Shown: positions 55,404-64,000 of the stretch, in pieces
Position numbering within the stretch: the first letter of the stretch is position 1
Layout: every line of letters begins with the position of its first letter
From: Sphingomonas sp. LT1P40
GTDB lineage: Bacteria; Pseudomonadota; Alphaproteobacteria; Sphingomonadales; Sphingomonadaceae
Assembly (NCBI RefSeq): GCF_036663835.1
Contig: NZ_JAXOJT010000002.1
Location: 248,001 to 312,000 of the forward strand
Direction: 5' to 3'
DNA length: 64,000 nucleotides
Notes under the pieces: generated by a model
Told to the model about the DNA's origin: nothing
Databases searched by the model: none
What the model saw: the letters and a program-made list of their open reading frames with translations, nothing else
Made by a program: the position numbers and the translations under genes

Positions 55404-58400
55404 TCACTCCCACCAGTAAGGTGCGCGCTTTGCGGTACCGGTCTCGACCTCGTTCATCGTCTTGGCGTCGTACAGTCGCCCGCCAAGCATCACCCGGCTT
55501 ATCTTGTCGCTGTTGCGGATATCGGCGACCGGATCGGCGTCGAGCACCACCAGGTCGGCGAGCTTGCCCGCCTCGATCGAGCCGATGTCCTTGGCAAAGC
55601 CCAGTGATTTGGCCGAGTCGATCGTGCCCGCGCGCAATGCCTCGATCGGCGTCATGCCGCCGCGCACGAACGACCACAGCTCCCAGTGCGAGCCGATCCC
55701 GGCCTGTTGCCCGTGCGCGCCGATCGACACGAGCTTGCCCGCCTTGCTGATCTTGTTCGCCTCACGCGCATTGTCGTCGTCGACGAAATTGTCCTCCGGC
55801 GCCTTTACCACGCGCATCGTGTCGGCGCGCAGCACGGCGGGCGGCGTGTGGACCATCAGCGGGTTCTTCCACACATCGGTCGCCTGCCGCCAATAGGGGT
55901 CGCCCGCGAGACCCCCATAACTGACGACGAGCGTCGGCGTGTAGTTGGTGTCCGACTGGCCGAACATCTGCACCACATCCTTGTAGAAGATGTCGGCGGG
56001 GATGTTGTGTTCCAGCGTTGAGTTGCCGTCGGCGATCAGGTTCATGTCCATGCCGAACAGCGACCCGCCCTCCGCCACCACCTGCATATTCTCCGCGCGG
56101 GCAGCGGCCACCACCATCTGGCGCTGTTCGCGGCGCGGCTGGTTGTAGTTCTTAACCGAATGCGCGCCCTGTGCCTTCAGCCGGCGGACATGGTTGAGCG
56201 CGTCCTCATAGCTGTTAATCTCGGCGTAGACCGCCGAATTCTTGGCGCCATAGACGATCTCGCCGGTCGAGAAGATGCGTGGGCCGAGCAGCTTGCCGGC
56301 ACGCTGCATCGCCTGTGCCGGGAACACCGTGCGCGCGGACGACGATGGATCGTGGATCGTGGTGGTGCCGAGCGCGAGGTTCTGGATCAGCGACCAATTC
56401 TGTTGCGGCACCAGTTCGTCCGCACCGTAAGGGCCATGCGCATGCGCGTCGACCAAGCCGGGGATGACGGTTTTGCCGCCGAGATCGATGGTCTTCGTGC
56501 CTGCGGGAAGCTGAATCGCCGCGGTCGGGGCGACCTGCACGATGCGGTCGCTCTCGATCAGGATCGTCGCATTCTCGATGATGCCGCCGTCTGCGCTTGC
56601 CATCGTGACGACGCGGGCGTTGGTCAGCGCGATGCGACCGATCGGTTTGTCGGCCTGAACCTGCATTGCCAGCGAGGTGGTGCGCGGGGTGATCGTTGGT
56701 TTCGTCCCGCCCGGCGCGCTGGCGAACAGGCTGGCACGATCCGCACTGAACAGGGTTGCGCCCAGGCTCCAGTTCAAGCGTGATCCGTCGGACCAGTGGA
56801 TATAGTCTGCGCCGTCGCTGCTGACGCGCACGACGGGGAGCGCATCGGCCTTTGGCTCTACGCTGACTTCCTGTCCGCCGGGCATCAGCGGCATGGCGAA
56901 GGCCTGATAATTCTGGCGGAACGCGATGCTGCGGCCATCGGGTGCGACGACAAAGTCGTTGGCGAGTTCGCCAGTGGCGTGGACGCGCTTTTCCTCGCCC
57001 GACAGGCTGGTGCTGACCAGCTGGGTCTTGCCGCCGCCCTCTTCGACCATGAATAGCCGGTCGTTCGAGGTGCCGAACTGCGGCCGCTCCAGTCCCTTCG
57101 CCACCAGCTGCGGCGTTCCGCCGGTCGCGGCGACGCGGTAGATGCCGGGATTGTCGGCCCAGCCAGGTGCTGTCAGGCCGGTCGTGCCGCCCTTTTCAAA
57201 CGCGATCATGCGGCCATCGGGGGAGAAGGTCGGGCGGGCATAGTTGCCGGGTTGGGCGGTCACATCGCGTGCGCTCCCGCCCGATGCGGCGACGGTGCGG
57301 ATATGGCCCAGCTTGGCGTCGTTCCATTCGACGAACACGATGGACTTGCCGTCGCGCGACCATGACGGGAAGAGCTCGACCCCGGCAGTCTCGGCGAGAT
57401 TGGTGAGGCGACGCGGTGCACCGCCCGCAACGGGGCGGACCCACAATTTGCCCATCGTCTCGAACACCACACGCCCACCATCGGGCGAGACCGAGGCGAA
57501 CTTCGGCATTTTGGTCGAGAAGCTTGCGGGTGCGACCTCGATCTGCGGATGCGGCGCGGCGGCGACCGCGCGGGTGTCGGCGACGCGGAACGGAATAATT
57601 GCACCATTCGACCCATCGGCATCGACGCGACGTAGCTTGCCGCCCGCCCAGAACACGACCGACTTGTTGTCCGGGGTCCACGCCATGTTGGGATAGACGC
57701 CGGTAACCGCCCAAGTTTCCTGCACGTCCTGATCGAGCGCGTCATAGATCTTGCGCTCCTCGCCCGAGGTCAGATCCTTGACGTAAAGCTTCGATCGCGT
57801 GGCCTCACGGCGGACGAAGGCGATCTTCTTGCCGTCGCGCGACGGTGCGGGGCGGACCGAGCCGCCGAGGCCCGAAACGGCGGTAGTGGTCTCGCCCGTC
57901 TCCAGATCATAGCGCTCGATGTTGAACAGGTTTGTGTTGGAATCCTGCGCATATTCGAAGATCGGACCGGGGGTGACATTGCGGGTGAAAAACACCGACT
58001 TGCCGTCCGCCGCATAGACCGGCTCGCCCAATTCCTTTTGCAGCTGCTCGCTCGCGCGCTTGACCAACTTCACGCCGCTGCCACCCGAGACGTGATACAG
58101 CCACACCTCGCCGGTGCCGAGCGAGCGGCCCGTGGTGAAATGCTTCTTCGCCACGATATACTGCCCGTCGGGCGACCAGCTCGGCTGGTTGAGCAGGCGG
58201 AAATCCTCCTTGGTCAGCTGCTGCTTGTTGCCGCCATCGACATTCATGATCCAGATATTGTCGCCGCCCGCACGGTCGGAGGTAAAGGCGATGCGCCGAC
58301 CATCGGGCGAAAAGCGCGGATGCACTTCCCACGCCAGCCCCTCGGAAATACGCGTCGGCGTGCCGCCCGCGATGGGCATGGTGTAGATGTCGCCAAGCAG

Positions 58401-58601
58401 CGTGAAGGCGATGGTCCTGCCGTCGGGCGAGACATCGACGTCCATCCACGTGCCTTCGTCGGTGTCGATCGCCGCCTGTTTCAGCACCGCGCCTTGTGGG
58501 GCGTTGACGTCCCATTTGGGCTTTTCGGCTGGCTTCTCCTGCGCGTTTGCCTGACCCATGACGAAAAGCGCGGCGAGAACGCCGGCGACCGAATGACGCA
58601 T
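55404..58601 (-). CDS. Exported amidohydrolase fused to a TolB/PD40-type beta-propeller
   Basis: 1065 residues with signal peptide (MRHSVAGVLAALFVMGQANA). Residues about 50-600 carry repeated SPDGRxIAF motifs (MDVDVSPDGRTIAF, PRFSPDGRRIAFTSDRAGGD and others), the PD40 blades of TolB-like propellers. The C-terminal part (about 645-1065) is an amidohydrolase: GLVDAHAHGPYG with the HxH metal pair, a Lys in HSVKNYNQPRREQR, TLEHNIPADI with His, and DPVADIRN. The usual GTDAG aspartate is not evident (IGAHGQQAGIG in its place). Probably a periplasmic peptidase or hydrolase. Substrate is not known. It ends about 220 bp from the receptor operon but is transcribed in the same direction. Confidence 0.88.
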   Translation of the reverse strand: MRHSVAGVLAALFVMGQANAQEKPAEKPKWDVNAPQGAVLKQAAIDTDEGTWMDVDVSPDGRTIAFTLLGDIYTMPIAGGTPTRISEGLAWEVHPRFSPDGRRIAFTSDRAGGDNIWIMNVDGGNKQQLTKEDFRLLNQPSWSPDGQYIVAKKHFTTGRSLGTGEVWLYHVSGGSGVKLVKRASEQLQKELGEPVYAADGKSVFFTRNVTPGPIFEYAQDSNTNLFNIERYDLETGETTTAVSGLGGSVRPAPSRDGKKIAFVRREATRSKLYVKDLTSGEERKIYDALDQDVQETWAVTGVYPNMAWTPDNKSVVFWAGGKLRRVDADGSNGAIIPFRVADTRAVAAAPHPQIEVAPASFSTKMPKFASVSPDGGRVVFETMGKLWVRPVAGGAPRRLTNLAETAGVELFPSWSRDGKSIVFVEWNDAKLGHIRTVAASGGSARDVTAQPGNYARPTFSPDGRMIAFEKGGTTGLTAPGWADNPGIYRVAATGGTPQLVAKGLERPQFGTSNDRLFMVEEGGGKTQLVSTSLSGEEKRVHATGELANDFVVAPDGRSIAFRQNYQAFAMPLMPGGQEVSVEPKADALPVVRVSSDGADYIHWSDGSRLNWSLGATLFSADRASLFASAPGGTKPTITPRTTSLAMQVQADKPIGRIALTNARVVTMASADGGIIENATILIESDRIVQVAPTAAIQLPAGTKTIDLGGKTVIPGLVDAHAHGPYGADELVPQQNWSLIQNLALGTTTIHDPSSSARTVFPAQAMQRAGKLLGPRIFSTGEIVYGAKNSAVYAEINSYEDALNHVRRLKAQGAHSVKNYNQPRREQRQMVVAAARAENMQVVAEGGSLFGMDMNLIADGNSTLEHNIPADIFYKDVVQMFGQSDTNYTPTLVVSYGGLAGDPYWRQATDVWKNPLMVHTPPAVLRADTMRVVKAPEDNFVDDDNAREANKISKAGKLVSIGAHGQQAGIGSHWELWSFVRGGMTPIEALRAGTIDSAKSLGFAKDIGSIEAGKLADLVVLDADPVADIRNSDKISRVMLGGRLYDAKTMNEVETGTAKRAPYWWE

Positions 58602-58665
58602 CCGAGAAACTCCCTGAACCTGTTATGCGGCGGTGGTATCAAGCGAAACCGCCCGCGTCACGCGC

Positions 58666-59256
58666 CTATCGCCGAAGCAAAAATACGGCATGCTCGGCAC
58701 GGAAGTTTGCCGCGGCGGGGCTGGTCAGCTGGTCGCCCGACAGGAACCATGCCTGCTCGACCGTGATTCCGCGCTCGCGCACATAGGCACGGAAATCGTC
58801 GATCGTGACGTGGTGGATGTTCGGCGTTTCATACCACGCCACGGGCAGCAACCGCGTCACGGGCATCCGCCCGCCCCACAGCAAAGACACACGCACCCGC
58901 CAGTGCGCAAAGTTGGGGAACGACACCACCGCGCGCTCACCGATGCGCAACAGATGATCGAGCACGACATGCGGCCGCATGGTCGTCTGCAACGTCTGGC
59001 TGAGAATTGCATAGTCGAAGCTGGCGTCGGGATAATCGGCGAGATCGGTGTCGGCGTCCCCCTGGATCACCGACAGCCCTCGCCCGACCGCGGCGGCAAC
59101 GTTCGTGGCGTCGATCTCCAGCCCACGCGCATCGACCTGACGCTGATCGCGCAACGCCGCCATCAACGCGCCATCGCCACAGCCGACATCGAGCACGCGG
59201 GTGCCGGGCGCGACATTCGCGGCAATGATCGCGAGGTCGGGGCGGAGGTCGCTCAC
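58666..59256 (-). CDS. metW: Methionine biosynthesis protein MetW
   Basis: A 196-residue SAM-dependent methyltransferase-like protein with [16 protein letters not shown] (20-35) and [40 protein letters not shown], the MetW pattern. In alphaproteobacteria MetX works with MetW in homoserine acylation. Its start overlaps the metX stop by 4 nt, matching that partnership. Confidence 0.94.
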   Translation of the reverse strand: MSDLRPDLAIIAANVAPGTRVLDVGCGDGALMAALRDQRQVDARGLEIDATNVAAAVGRGLSVIQGDADTDLADYPDASFDYAILSQTLQTTMRPHVVLDHLLRIGERAVVSFPNFAHWRVRVSLLWGGRMPVTRLLPVAWYETPNIHHVTIDDFRAYVRERGITVEQAWFLSGDQLTSPAAANFRAEHAVFLLRR

Positions 59257-60365
59257 CGCCCAGCCCTCAAAAACCCGTCCACCACGCGGTTCAACTCCGG
59301 CGCATCCAGCAGAAACGCGTCATGCCCATAGGGCGAGCTCAACTCGACGAAACTGACCGCCGCCCCCGCCGCATTCAGCGCATGGACGATGCTGCGCGAA
59401 TCCCGTGTCGGATAGAGCCAGTCGGTGTCGAAACTGACGAGGCAGAAGCGCGACTTCGTGCCCCGAAACGCATTGGCGAGAACGCCGCCATGCTCCTCGG
59501 CCAGGTCGAAATAATCCATCGCGCGCGTGATATAGAGATAGGCGTTGGCGTCGAAGCGGTCGACGAACGACAGCCCCTGATGCCGTAAATAGCTTTCGAC
59601 CTGAAAATCGGCGTCGAAGCCGAACGATTTCGCCTCGCGTGCCTGAAGCCGCCGCCCAAATTTCTCGGTCAGCCCTTCCTCGGACAGATAGGTGATATGC
59701 GCCGCCATCCGCGCCACGGCGAGGCCGGCGGCAGGCGGATCGCCGTCATAATAGGCCCCGCCGTTCCAGTTGGGATCGGCCATCACCGCCTGTCGCCCGA
59801 CCTCATGAAACGCAATGTTCTGCGCGGAATGCCGCGCGGTCGAGGCGATCACCACCGTCGCCTCGACGCGATCGGGGAAGGTCGCGGGCCAGCTCAAGGC
59901 CTGCATCCCGCCCATCGATCCGCCGACGACCGCCTTCAGTCGCTGAACGCCGAGATGGTCGAGCAGCAGCGCCTGTGCGCGCACCATGTCGCGGATCGTG
60001 ATGACCGGGAAACTCATGCCCCACACCTGGCCCGTCGCCGGGTTGATCGTCGCCGGGCCGGACGTGCCCATGCAGCTGCCCAGCACATTGGCGCAGATGA
60101 CAAAATGGCGCTCGGGATCGATCGGCTTGCCCGGACCGACCATGCGCGTCCACCAGCCGGGCTTACCGGTGACGGGGTGGTCGGACGCGACATGCTGATC
60201 CCCGGTCAGCGCATGGCAGATCAGGATGGCGTTGCCGCCATCGGGCGCAATATCGCCATAGGTTTCGTAAGCAATATCGACCGGCGACAACAGCCCGCCG
60301 CCGTCGAGCCGCAACGGCCCCGGCAGCGTCACCCGTCGATTGAGGCCTCGCGCGTCATCGGTCAT
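59253..60365 (-). CDS. metX: Homoserine O-acyltransferase MetX
   Basis: This alpha/beta-hydrolase acylates homoserine, entering methionine synthesis. The 370-residue protein from ATG 60365 shows [36 protein letters not shown], the nucleophile elbow [10 protein letters not shown] with Ser150, and [11 protein letters not shown] with the catalytic His. A TTG start at 60401 would add 12 residues but overlaps the upstream gene. Whether the donor is acetyl-CoA or succinyl-CoA cannot be read here. Coupled to metW. Confidence 0.95.
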   Translation of the reverse strand: MTDDARGLNRRVTLPGPLRLDGGGLLSPVDIAYETYGDIAPDGGNAILICHALTGDQHVASDHPVTGKPGWWTRMVGPGKPIDPERHFVICANVLGSCMGTSGPATINPATGQVWGMSFPVITIRDMVRAQALLLDHLGVQRLKAVVGGSMGGMQALSWPATFPDRVEATVVIASTARHSAQNIAFHEVGRQAVMADPNWNGGAYYDGDPPAAGLAVARMAAHITYLSEEGLTEKFGRRLQAREAKSFGFDADFQVESYLRHQGLSFVDRFDANAYLYITRAMDYFDLAEEHGGVLANAFRGTKSRFCLVSFDTDWLYPTRDSRSIVHALNAAGAAVSFVELSSPYGHDAFLLDAPELNRVVDGFLRAGR

Positions 60366-60397
60366 CGGCACGCAGTTAGTCCGGTGAACCGAAGCGT

Positions 60398-61960
60398 TCA
60401 AGCAGCGCGCCGCCCGCTCGCCTTGCGCGCCGCGATCACGGCTTCTGCCGCCAGTCGCCCGGTCTGCGCGCCGCCATTCATGAAGCCGACCCAGGCGTCG
60501 GAGACATGCTCGCCGGCAAAGACGATACGTCCCGCAGTCGCCCGTTGCCGTTCCGCCGCATCATCGGACTCGATCCAGAACAGCCCGCCGAAACGCGTGA
60601 GCTGACCGGGCGAACTGTTGGTATAGGCACCCAGCGTCAGCGCCTCGCGGCACCAGTTGGTGCGGCGGACCACGCCACCTGCGGTCGCGCCGACGATGCC
60701 GGGGATGGCGGCTTCGGTTCGTGCGGCAAGTGCGGCGGCGAGTGCGTCCGGCGCGGCGGTGGCGGCAGCGACCTGATCGCCGCCCAGGAACCAGTTCCAC
60801 ACCGGCTTGCCGGCAACGCCCTGTAACGTGCCGTCCCAGCCGAGCGCATAGGGTGAACTCGTATCCCACAGCTCGCCGCCGGTGCCGAGGATATCGGCCC
60901 AGGGTGTCGTGCTGGCGGTGACCTGTACTTTCTCGTTCTTGCCCAGATCGGCCTCCGCGATGAACTCGCGCCAGCGTAAGGGCAACGATACTGCAAAGTC
61001 GATCTGACGCAGGATCGGTGCCGGTACCGCGACGATCACGGTGTCCGAGACGGCAACACTGCCGTCGTGGAACTCCAGCCGGATCGACCCGCCGGTGTCG
61101 CGGATCGTGGCCAGCCGACGCCCGGTCTCGATGCGGTCGCGGTGCGCATCGGCGATCGCATTGGCCAGCCGCCCGCTGCCCCCGGCAATGACGTAACGCT
61201 CGTCGCTGCCCGCCAGTATCTCGATATGCTGGCCCTTCACCGTCGGCAGGTTGAAGATCAGCTGAAGCGCGGAGGCAGCATTCGCCTCCGACCCATATTC
61301 GGTGCGAATGCTCGATTCGATCAGCGCGCGGATGCGTGGATCGGCGATCAGCGCGGCATGTCGGTCCAGATATTGTGCAACCGACAGCCGGTCGATCGCA
61401 GCGGCGGCGCGGGGATTGGCGTCGATCGCCGCCGAATCGCGGGCGATGCGCGCTGCAAGTGGCGTGAGCAGCCGGGCAAGATCGGCCTGTGCCACCACCG
61501 CCCCATCGGCGAGCACCACGGAATGATGCACCCCTGGCTTGCGGTCGATCAGCGGAATGGCGAATTCCTTCGCCAGCGCGTGCATGTCTTCGTGGTCGGT
61601 GTTGACGAGCTGCCCGCCCGCCTCGAACAATTGTCCGTCCGCCGTGCGCTGCGTGAACATGCGCCCGCCGAGCCGGTTACGCGCTTCATATAGCCGCGCG
61701 TCGATGCCGGCCTTTGTCAGGCGATGGAGCGCGGTAAGCCCCGCAATCCCGCCGCCGACGATCGCAACGCGCCCGCCCGATGGCAATGCTTGTGCGGCGG
61801 CGGGCAGACTTGCCGCAACACCACTCGCCGCCATGCCCTGAAGCAGCGCGCGGCGACCGATTCCTTCCGGCCCCGGACGCGGCGCAGCGCACCCGCGCGC
61901 CGTCAGATCGCGGCGCCGCGCCAGTTCAAATGCGCGCCACAGCGCCTCGCTTCCCCGCAT
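60398..61960 (-). CDS. FAD-dependent amine oxidase-type flavoprotein, Tat-exported
   Basis: 520 residues from ATG 61960 (AAGGGGG upstream; ATG 61990 is less likely). Twin-arginine signal at 36-37 ([13 protein letters not shown]) after a longer N-terminal region, then the dinucleotide fold [17 protein letters not shown] (65-81) and [13 protein letters not shown]-terminal [21 protein letters not shown] binds the flavin. This is a flavin monoamine oxidase-like enzyme of unknown substrate. Its stop is 33 bp before the metX ATG, so the three genes may be co-transcribed. Confidence 0.88.
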   Translation of the reverse strand: MRGSEALWRAFELARRRDLTARGCAAPRPGPEGIGRRALLQGMAASGVAASLPAAAQALPSGGRVAIVGGGIAGLTALHRLTKAGIDARLYEARNRLGGRMFTQRTADGQLFEAGGQLVNTDHEDMHALAKEFAIPLIDRKPGVHHSVVLADGAVVAQADLARLLTPLAARIARDSAAIDANPRAAAAIDRLSVAQYLDRHAALIADPRIRALIESSIRTEYGSEANAASALQLIFNLPTVKGQHIEILAGSDERYVIAGGSGRLANAIADAHRDRIETGRRLATIRDTGGSIRLEFHDGSVAVSDTVIVAVPAPILRQIDFAVSLPLRWREFIAEADLGKNEKVQVTASTTPWADILGTGGELWDTSSPYALGWDGTLQGVAGKPVWNWFLGGDQVAAATAAPDALAAALAARTEAAIPGIVGATAGGVVRRTNWCREALTLGAYTNSSPGQLTRFGGLFWIESDDAAERQRATAGRIVFAGEHVSDAWVGFMNGGAQTGRLAAEAVIAARKASGRRAA

Positions 61961-62044
61961 CCCAATTCCCCCTTGGCGCGCCCATATCACAAGCCGCTTT
62001 CGGAAACCTTGCCATTCTTACCCGGTTCGGCCATCGCGCAGCCC

Positions 62045-63163
62045 ATGAACGCACCCGTTTCAGCACCCCGGCCAATGCCATGGATCATGGACATCGCTCC
62101 CTATATTCCGGGCCGGTCGAAGACCGACGATGGCCGTAAAGCCGTGAAGCTCTCGTCCAACGAGAATCCGCTCGGCACCTCGCCCAAGGCACGCGCGGCG
62201 TTTGCAAGCGCGGCGCAAACCCTCGAACGCTATCCCGACGCCAGCGCGACCGAGCTGCGCGATGCCTTGGCGGCGCAGCATGGGCTGGACCCCGACCGGA
62301 TCATCTATGGCAACGGATCGGACGAGGTGCTGCATCTGGCGGCGGGCGCGTTTGCCGGGCCGGGCGACGAGATCATCTATGTCCATTACGGCTTCTCGGT
62401 CTATCCGATCGCAACGCGGCGCGTGGGCGCGGTGCCGGTGGTTGCACCCGACAACGACTATGCCACCGATGTCGATGCGATCCTCGCCTGCGTGACCGAT
62501 CGCACGAAGATCGTCTTCGTCGCCAATCCCAACAATCCGACCGGCACCTATGCGTCGCGCGAGGAAATCGCGCGGCTGCACGCTGGCCTTCGCCCCGACA
62601 TCCTGCTCGTCCTCGATCATGCCTATGCCGAATATATCGAGGGTGAGATCGACGATGGCGGGATGGAACTGGCGCAGACCGCCTCGAACGTGCTGGTGAC
62701 GCGCACCTTCTCCAAGCTTTACGGGCTGGCCGCCGAGCGGATCGGCTGGGGCTATGCATCGGAGCCGATCATTCAGGCGATGCATCGGATTCGCCTGCCC
62801 TTCAGCATCACCATCGCCGGGACCGCCGCCGCCATCGCCGCGCTGCACGATGCCGAGTTCGTCGAGCACACGCGCCGCCATAATGCGCAGTGGCGGCGCT
62901 GGTTCGCGGACGAGATCGCCAAGCTGGGCAATGCCGGCCTCCGCGCCGTGCCGAGCCAGGCGAATTTCGTGCTGGTGTTGTTCGAGGGGACGCTGACGGC
63001 GGAGGTCGCATATAAGGGGCTGATGGAGGCGGGCTACATCGTCCGCTGGCTGCCCGGACAGGGGCTGCCGCACGGGTTGCGCATCACCATCGGGACCGAA
63101 GGCGAGACGCGCGCCGTCGCCGCCATTCTCAAGAAGCTGGTCGATACAGCGACGGCGGGATGA
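62045..63163 (+). CDS. hisC: Histidinol-phosphate aminotransferase family (HisC)
   Basis: This PLP enzyme transfers amino groups to imidazole acetol phosphate and, in Zymomonas-like relatives, to aromatic keto acids. 372 residues from ATG 62045; the reading frame extends upstream but that part is antisense to the oxidase gene. Motifs: LSSNENPLG (37-45), [13 protein letters not shown], and the PLP lysine Lys224 in [18 protein letters not shown]. It overlaps the next gene (ATGA). No other his gene is nearby, which favours a role in tyrosine or phenylalanine synthesis. Confidence 0.93.
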   Translation: MNAPVSAPRPMPWIMDIAPYIPGRSKTDDGRKAVKLSSNENPLGTSPKARAAFASAAQTLERYPDASATELRDALAAQHGLDPDRIIYGNGSDEVLHLAAGAFAGPGDEIIYVHYGFSVYPIATRRVGAVPVVAPDNDYATDVDAILACVTDRTKIVFVANPNNPTGTYASREEIARLHAGLRPDILLVLDHAYAEYIEGEIDDGGMELAQTASNVLVTRTFSKLYGLAAERIGWGYASEPIIQAMHRIRLPFSITIAGTAAAIAALHDAEFVEHTRRHNAQWRRWFADEIAKLGNAGLRAVPSQANFVLVLFEGTLTAEVAYKGLMEAGYIVRWLPGQGLPHGLRITIGTEGETRAVAAILKKLVDTATAG

Positions 63164-63909
63164 AGCGGTTCGGCATTATCGGGTTCGGGCGTTTCGGGCA
63201 GCTGGCTGCGCGGCATTTGCGCGATCATTTCGCGGTGACCGTGACTGATGCGGCGGATATTGCGGCGACGGCGGACGCATTGGGTGTCGCGTCAGGCACC
63301 GTCCCCGACGCCGCCGACTGCGATATCGTCATGCTCGCCGTGCCGGTCCAGTCGATGGCCGCGATCATCGCCCAGATCGCGCCTTTGGTGCGTCCCGGCA
63401 CGCTGGTGGTGGATGTCGCGTCGGTGAAGATGTTGCCCGCACGCTGGATGGCCGAGGCGCTGCCGGAGAGTGTCGATATCGTCGCCACCCACCCGCTGTT
63501 CGGCCCGCAGAGCGCGCGGGCTGGGCTGGTGGGGCAGCCGCTGGTCGTGTGCCCGGTACGCGGGGAATCGCATCACAAGGTCGCGGCGTTCGGGCGCAAG
63601 CTGGGTCTCGCCGTGTCGCTGACGACCGCCGAGGAGCATGACCGCGAGATGGCCTATGTCCAGGCGCTGACCCATCTGATCGGCCGCACGCTGGAGAATA
63701 TCCGGATTCCGGACGAGGAGCTGAAAACCAACAGCTACCAGCATCTGCTGGAGCTGTGCGCGCTGATCCGCGACGACAGCAAGGAACTGTTCTTCGCAAT
63801 CCAGAATTTGAACCCGTTCGCGCAGGAAATCACCACGCAGTTTATCGCAGAGGCGAACGGATTGCTGGCGGAGAGCGTCGCAGCGGGCAATCGCAGCGCT
63901 GCCGACTAG
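63160..63909 (+). CDS. Prephenate/arogenate dehydrogenase (TyrA/TyrC family)
   Basis: This NAD(P)-dependent enzyme oxidatively decarboxylates prephenate or arogenate in tyrosine synthesis. The 249-residue protein has [16 protein letters not shown] (5-20), [29 protein letters not shown] with the catalytic His, and [18 protein letters not shown]. It is shorter than typical TyrA and lacks an ACT domain or chorismate mutase. Coupled to hisC. In Zymomonas the equivalent tyrC is a cyclohexadienyl dehydrogenase. Confidence 0.93.
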   Translation: MKRFGIIGFGRFGQLAARHLRDHFAVTVTDAADIAATADALGVASGTVPDAADCDIVMLAVPVQSMAAIIAQIAPLVRPGTLVVDVASVKMLPARWMAEALPESVDIVATHPLFGPQSARAGLVGQPLVVCPVRGESHHKVAAFGRKLGLAVSLTTAEEHDREMAYVQALTHLIGRTLENIRIPDEELKTNSYQHLLELCALIRDDSKELFFAIQNLNPFAQEITTQFIAEANGLLAESVAAGNRSAAD

Positions 63910-64000
63910 CCTTCCAAATTCAGCGCGTTGATGCTGGCATGGGTCTGCGCCTCGATTTCCTCGCGCGACAGGCCCGGGGGGATCGGCGAGAAAAAGCGAA
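63906..64000 (-). CDS. C-terminal end of an unidentified protein, partial
   Basis: Reading from the right edge, the last 31 codons give RFFSPIPPGLSREEIEAQTH and then [10 protein letters not shown] before a TAG at 63906-63908. It overlaps the dehydrogenase stop by 4 nt. The C terminus alone is not enough to name a family. Confidence 0.5.
   Translation of the reverse strand, partial: RFFSPIPPGLSREEIEAQTHASINALNLEG

Overview
The window looks like chromosomal DNA of a high-GC alphaproteobacterium, most probably a Sphingomonas or close sphingomonad. This is inferred from gene content and order: ribD-ribE-ribBA-ribH, dciA-like gene/two DsbA-like genes/smc, rpmF-plsX-fabH-ihfA-merR, hisC next to a TyrA-type dehydrogenase, an Oar-like TonB-dependent receptor with a sugar regulon, and a C-terminal Phe on that receptor. 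No rRNA, tRNA, CRISPR array, insertion sequence or prophage was recognised, and no gene-free stretch exceeds 300 bases.

Layout. 1-3 kb: a partial ribbon-helix-helix antitoxin with its promoter, proA, a DUF3667 membrane protein and a small secreted protein. 3-7 kb: an HscC-type Hsp70 followed by a large membrane J-domain-like protein. 7-15 kb (minus strand): ftsH, tilS, cpoB, a RodZ-like protein, ptsP and a lipoprotein. 15-25 kb: gltX, a TonB-like protein, the riboflavin operon, a GNAT enzyme, an OYE-family reductase, an EamA transporter, a COQ9 homologue and a TM2-like mini-protein. 25-28 kb: a DinG/XPD-type helicase and a SixA-like phosphatase. 28-37 kb: a carbohydrate locus with a GH144-type glucanase, a LacI regulator, a GH3 glucosidase, a GPH sugar symporter and a GH31 glucosidase. 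37-46 kb: smc, two DsbA-like thiol proteins, a DciA-like protein, mutY, a serine hydrolase and nudC. 46-50 kb: MAPEG, rpmF, plsX, fabH, ihfA and merR. 50-55 kb: a second sugar operon (Oar-like receptor, DUF6445, GH43). 55-64 kb: a propeller-amidohydrolase fusion, metX-metW, an FAD amine oxidase, hisC and a tyrosine-pathway dehydrogenase.

The most informative links are non-coding. An almost identical LacI-type palindrome (core GTAACCGGTTAC) lies between lacI and GH3 and again upstream of the Oar-like receptor 24 kb away, tying the two carbohydrate loci into one probable regulon. An intrinsic terminator sits between the receptor and its downstream genes. Several long palindromic elements occupy intergenic gaps: two copies of a nested hairpin family, a shortened relative, and one different element of about 143 bp. 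At protein level, the RibBA C-terminal half lacks the GTP cyclohydrolase II zinc cysteines, and the J-like partner of HscC lacks a canonical HPD triplet. Most of the rest is ordinary conserved chromosome. I did not find a clearly new multi-gene defence or mobile system.
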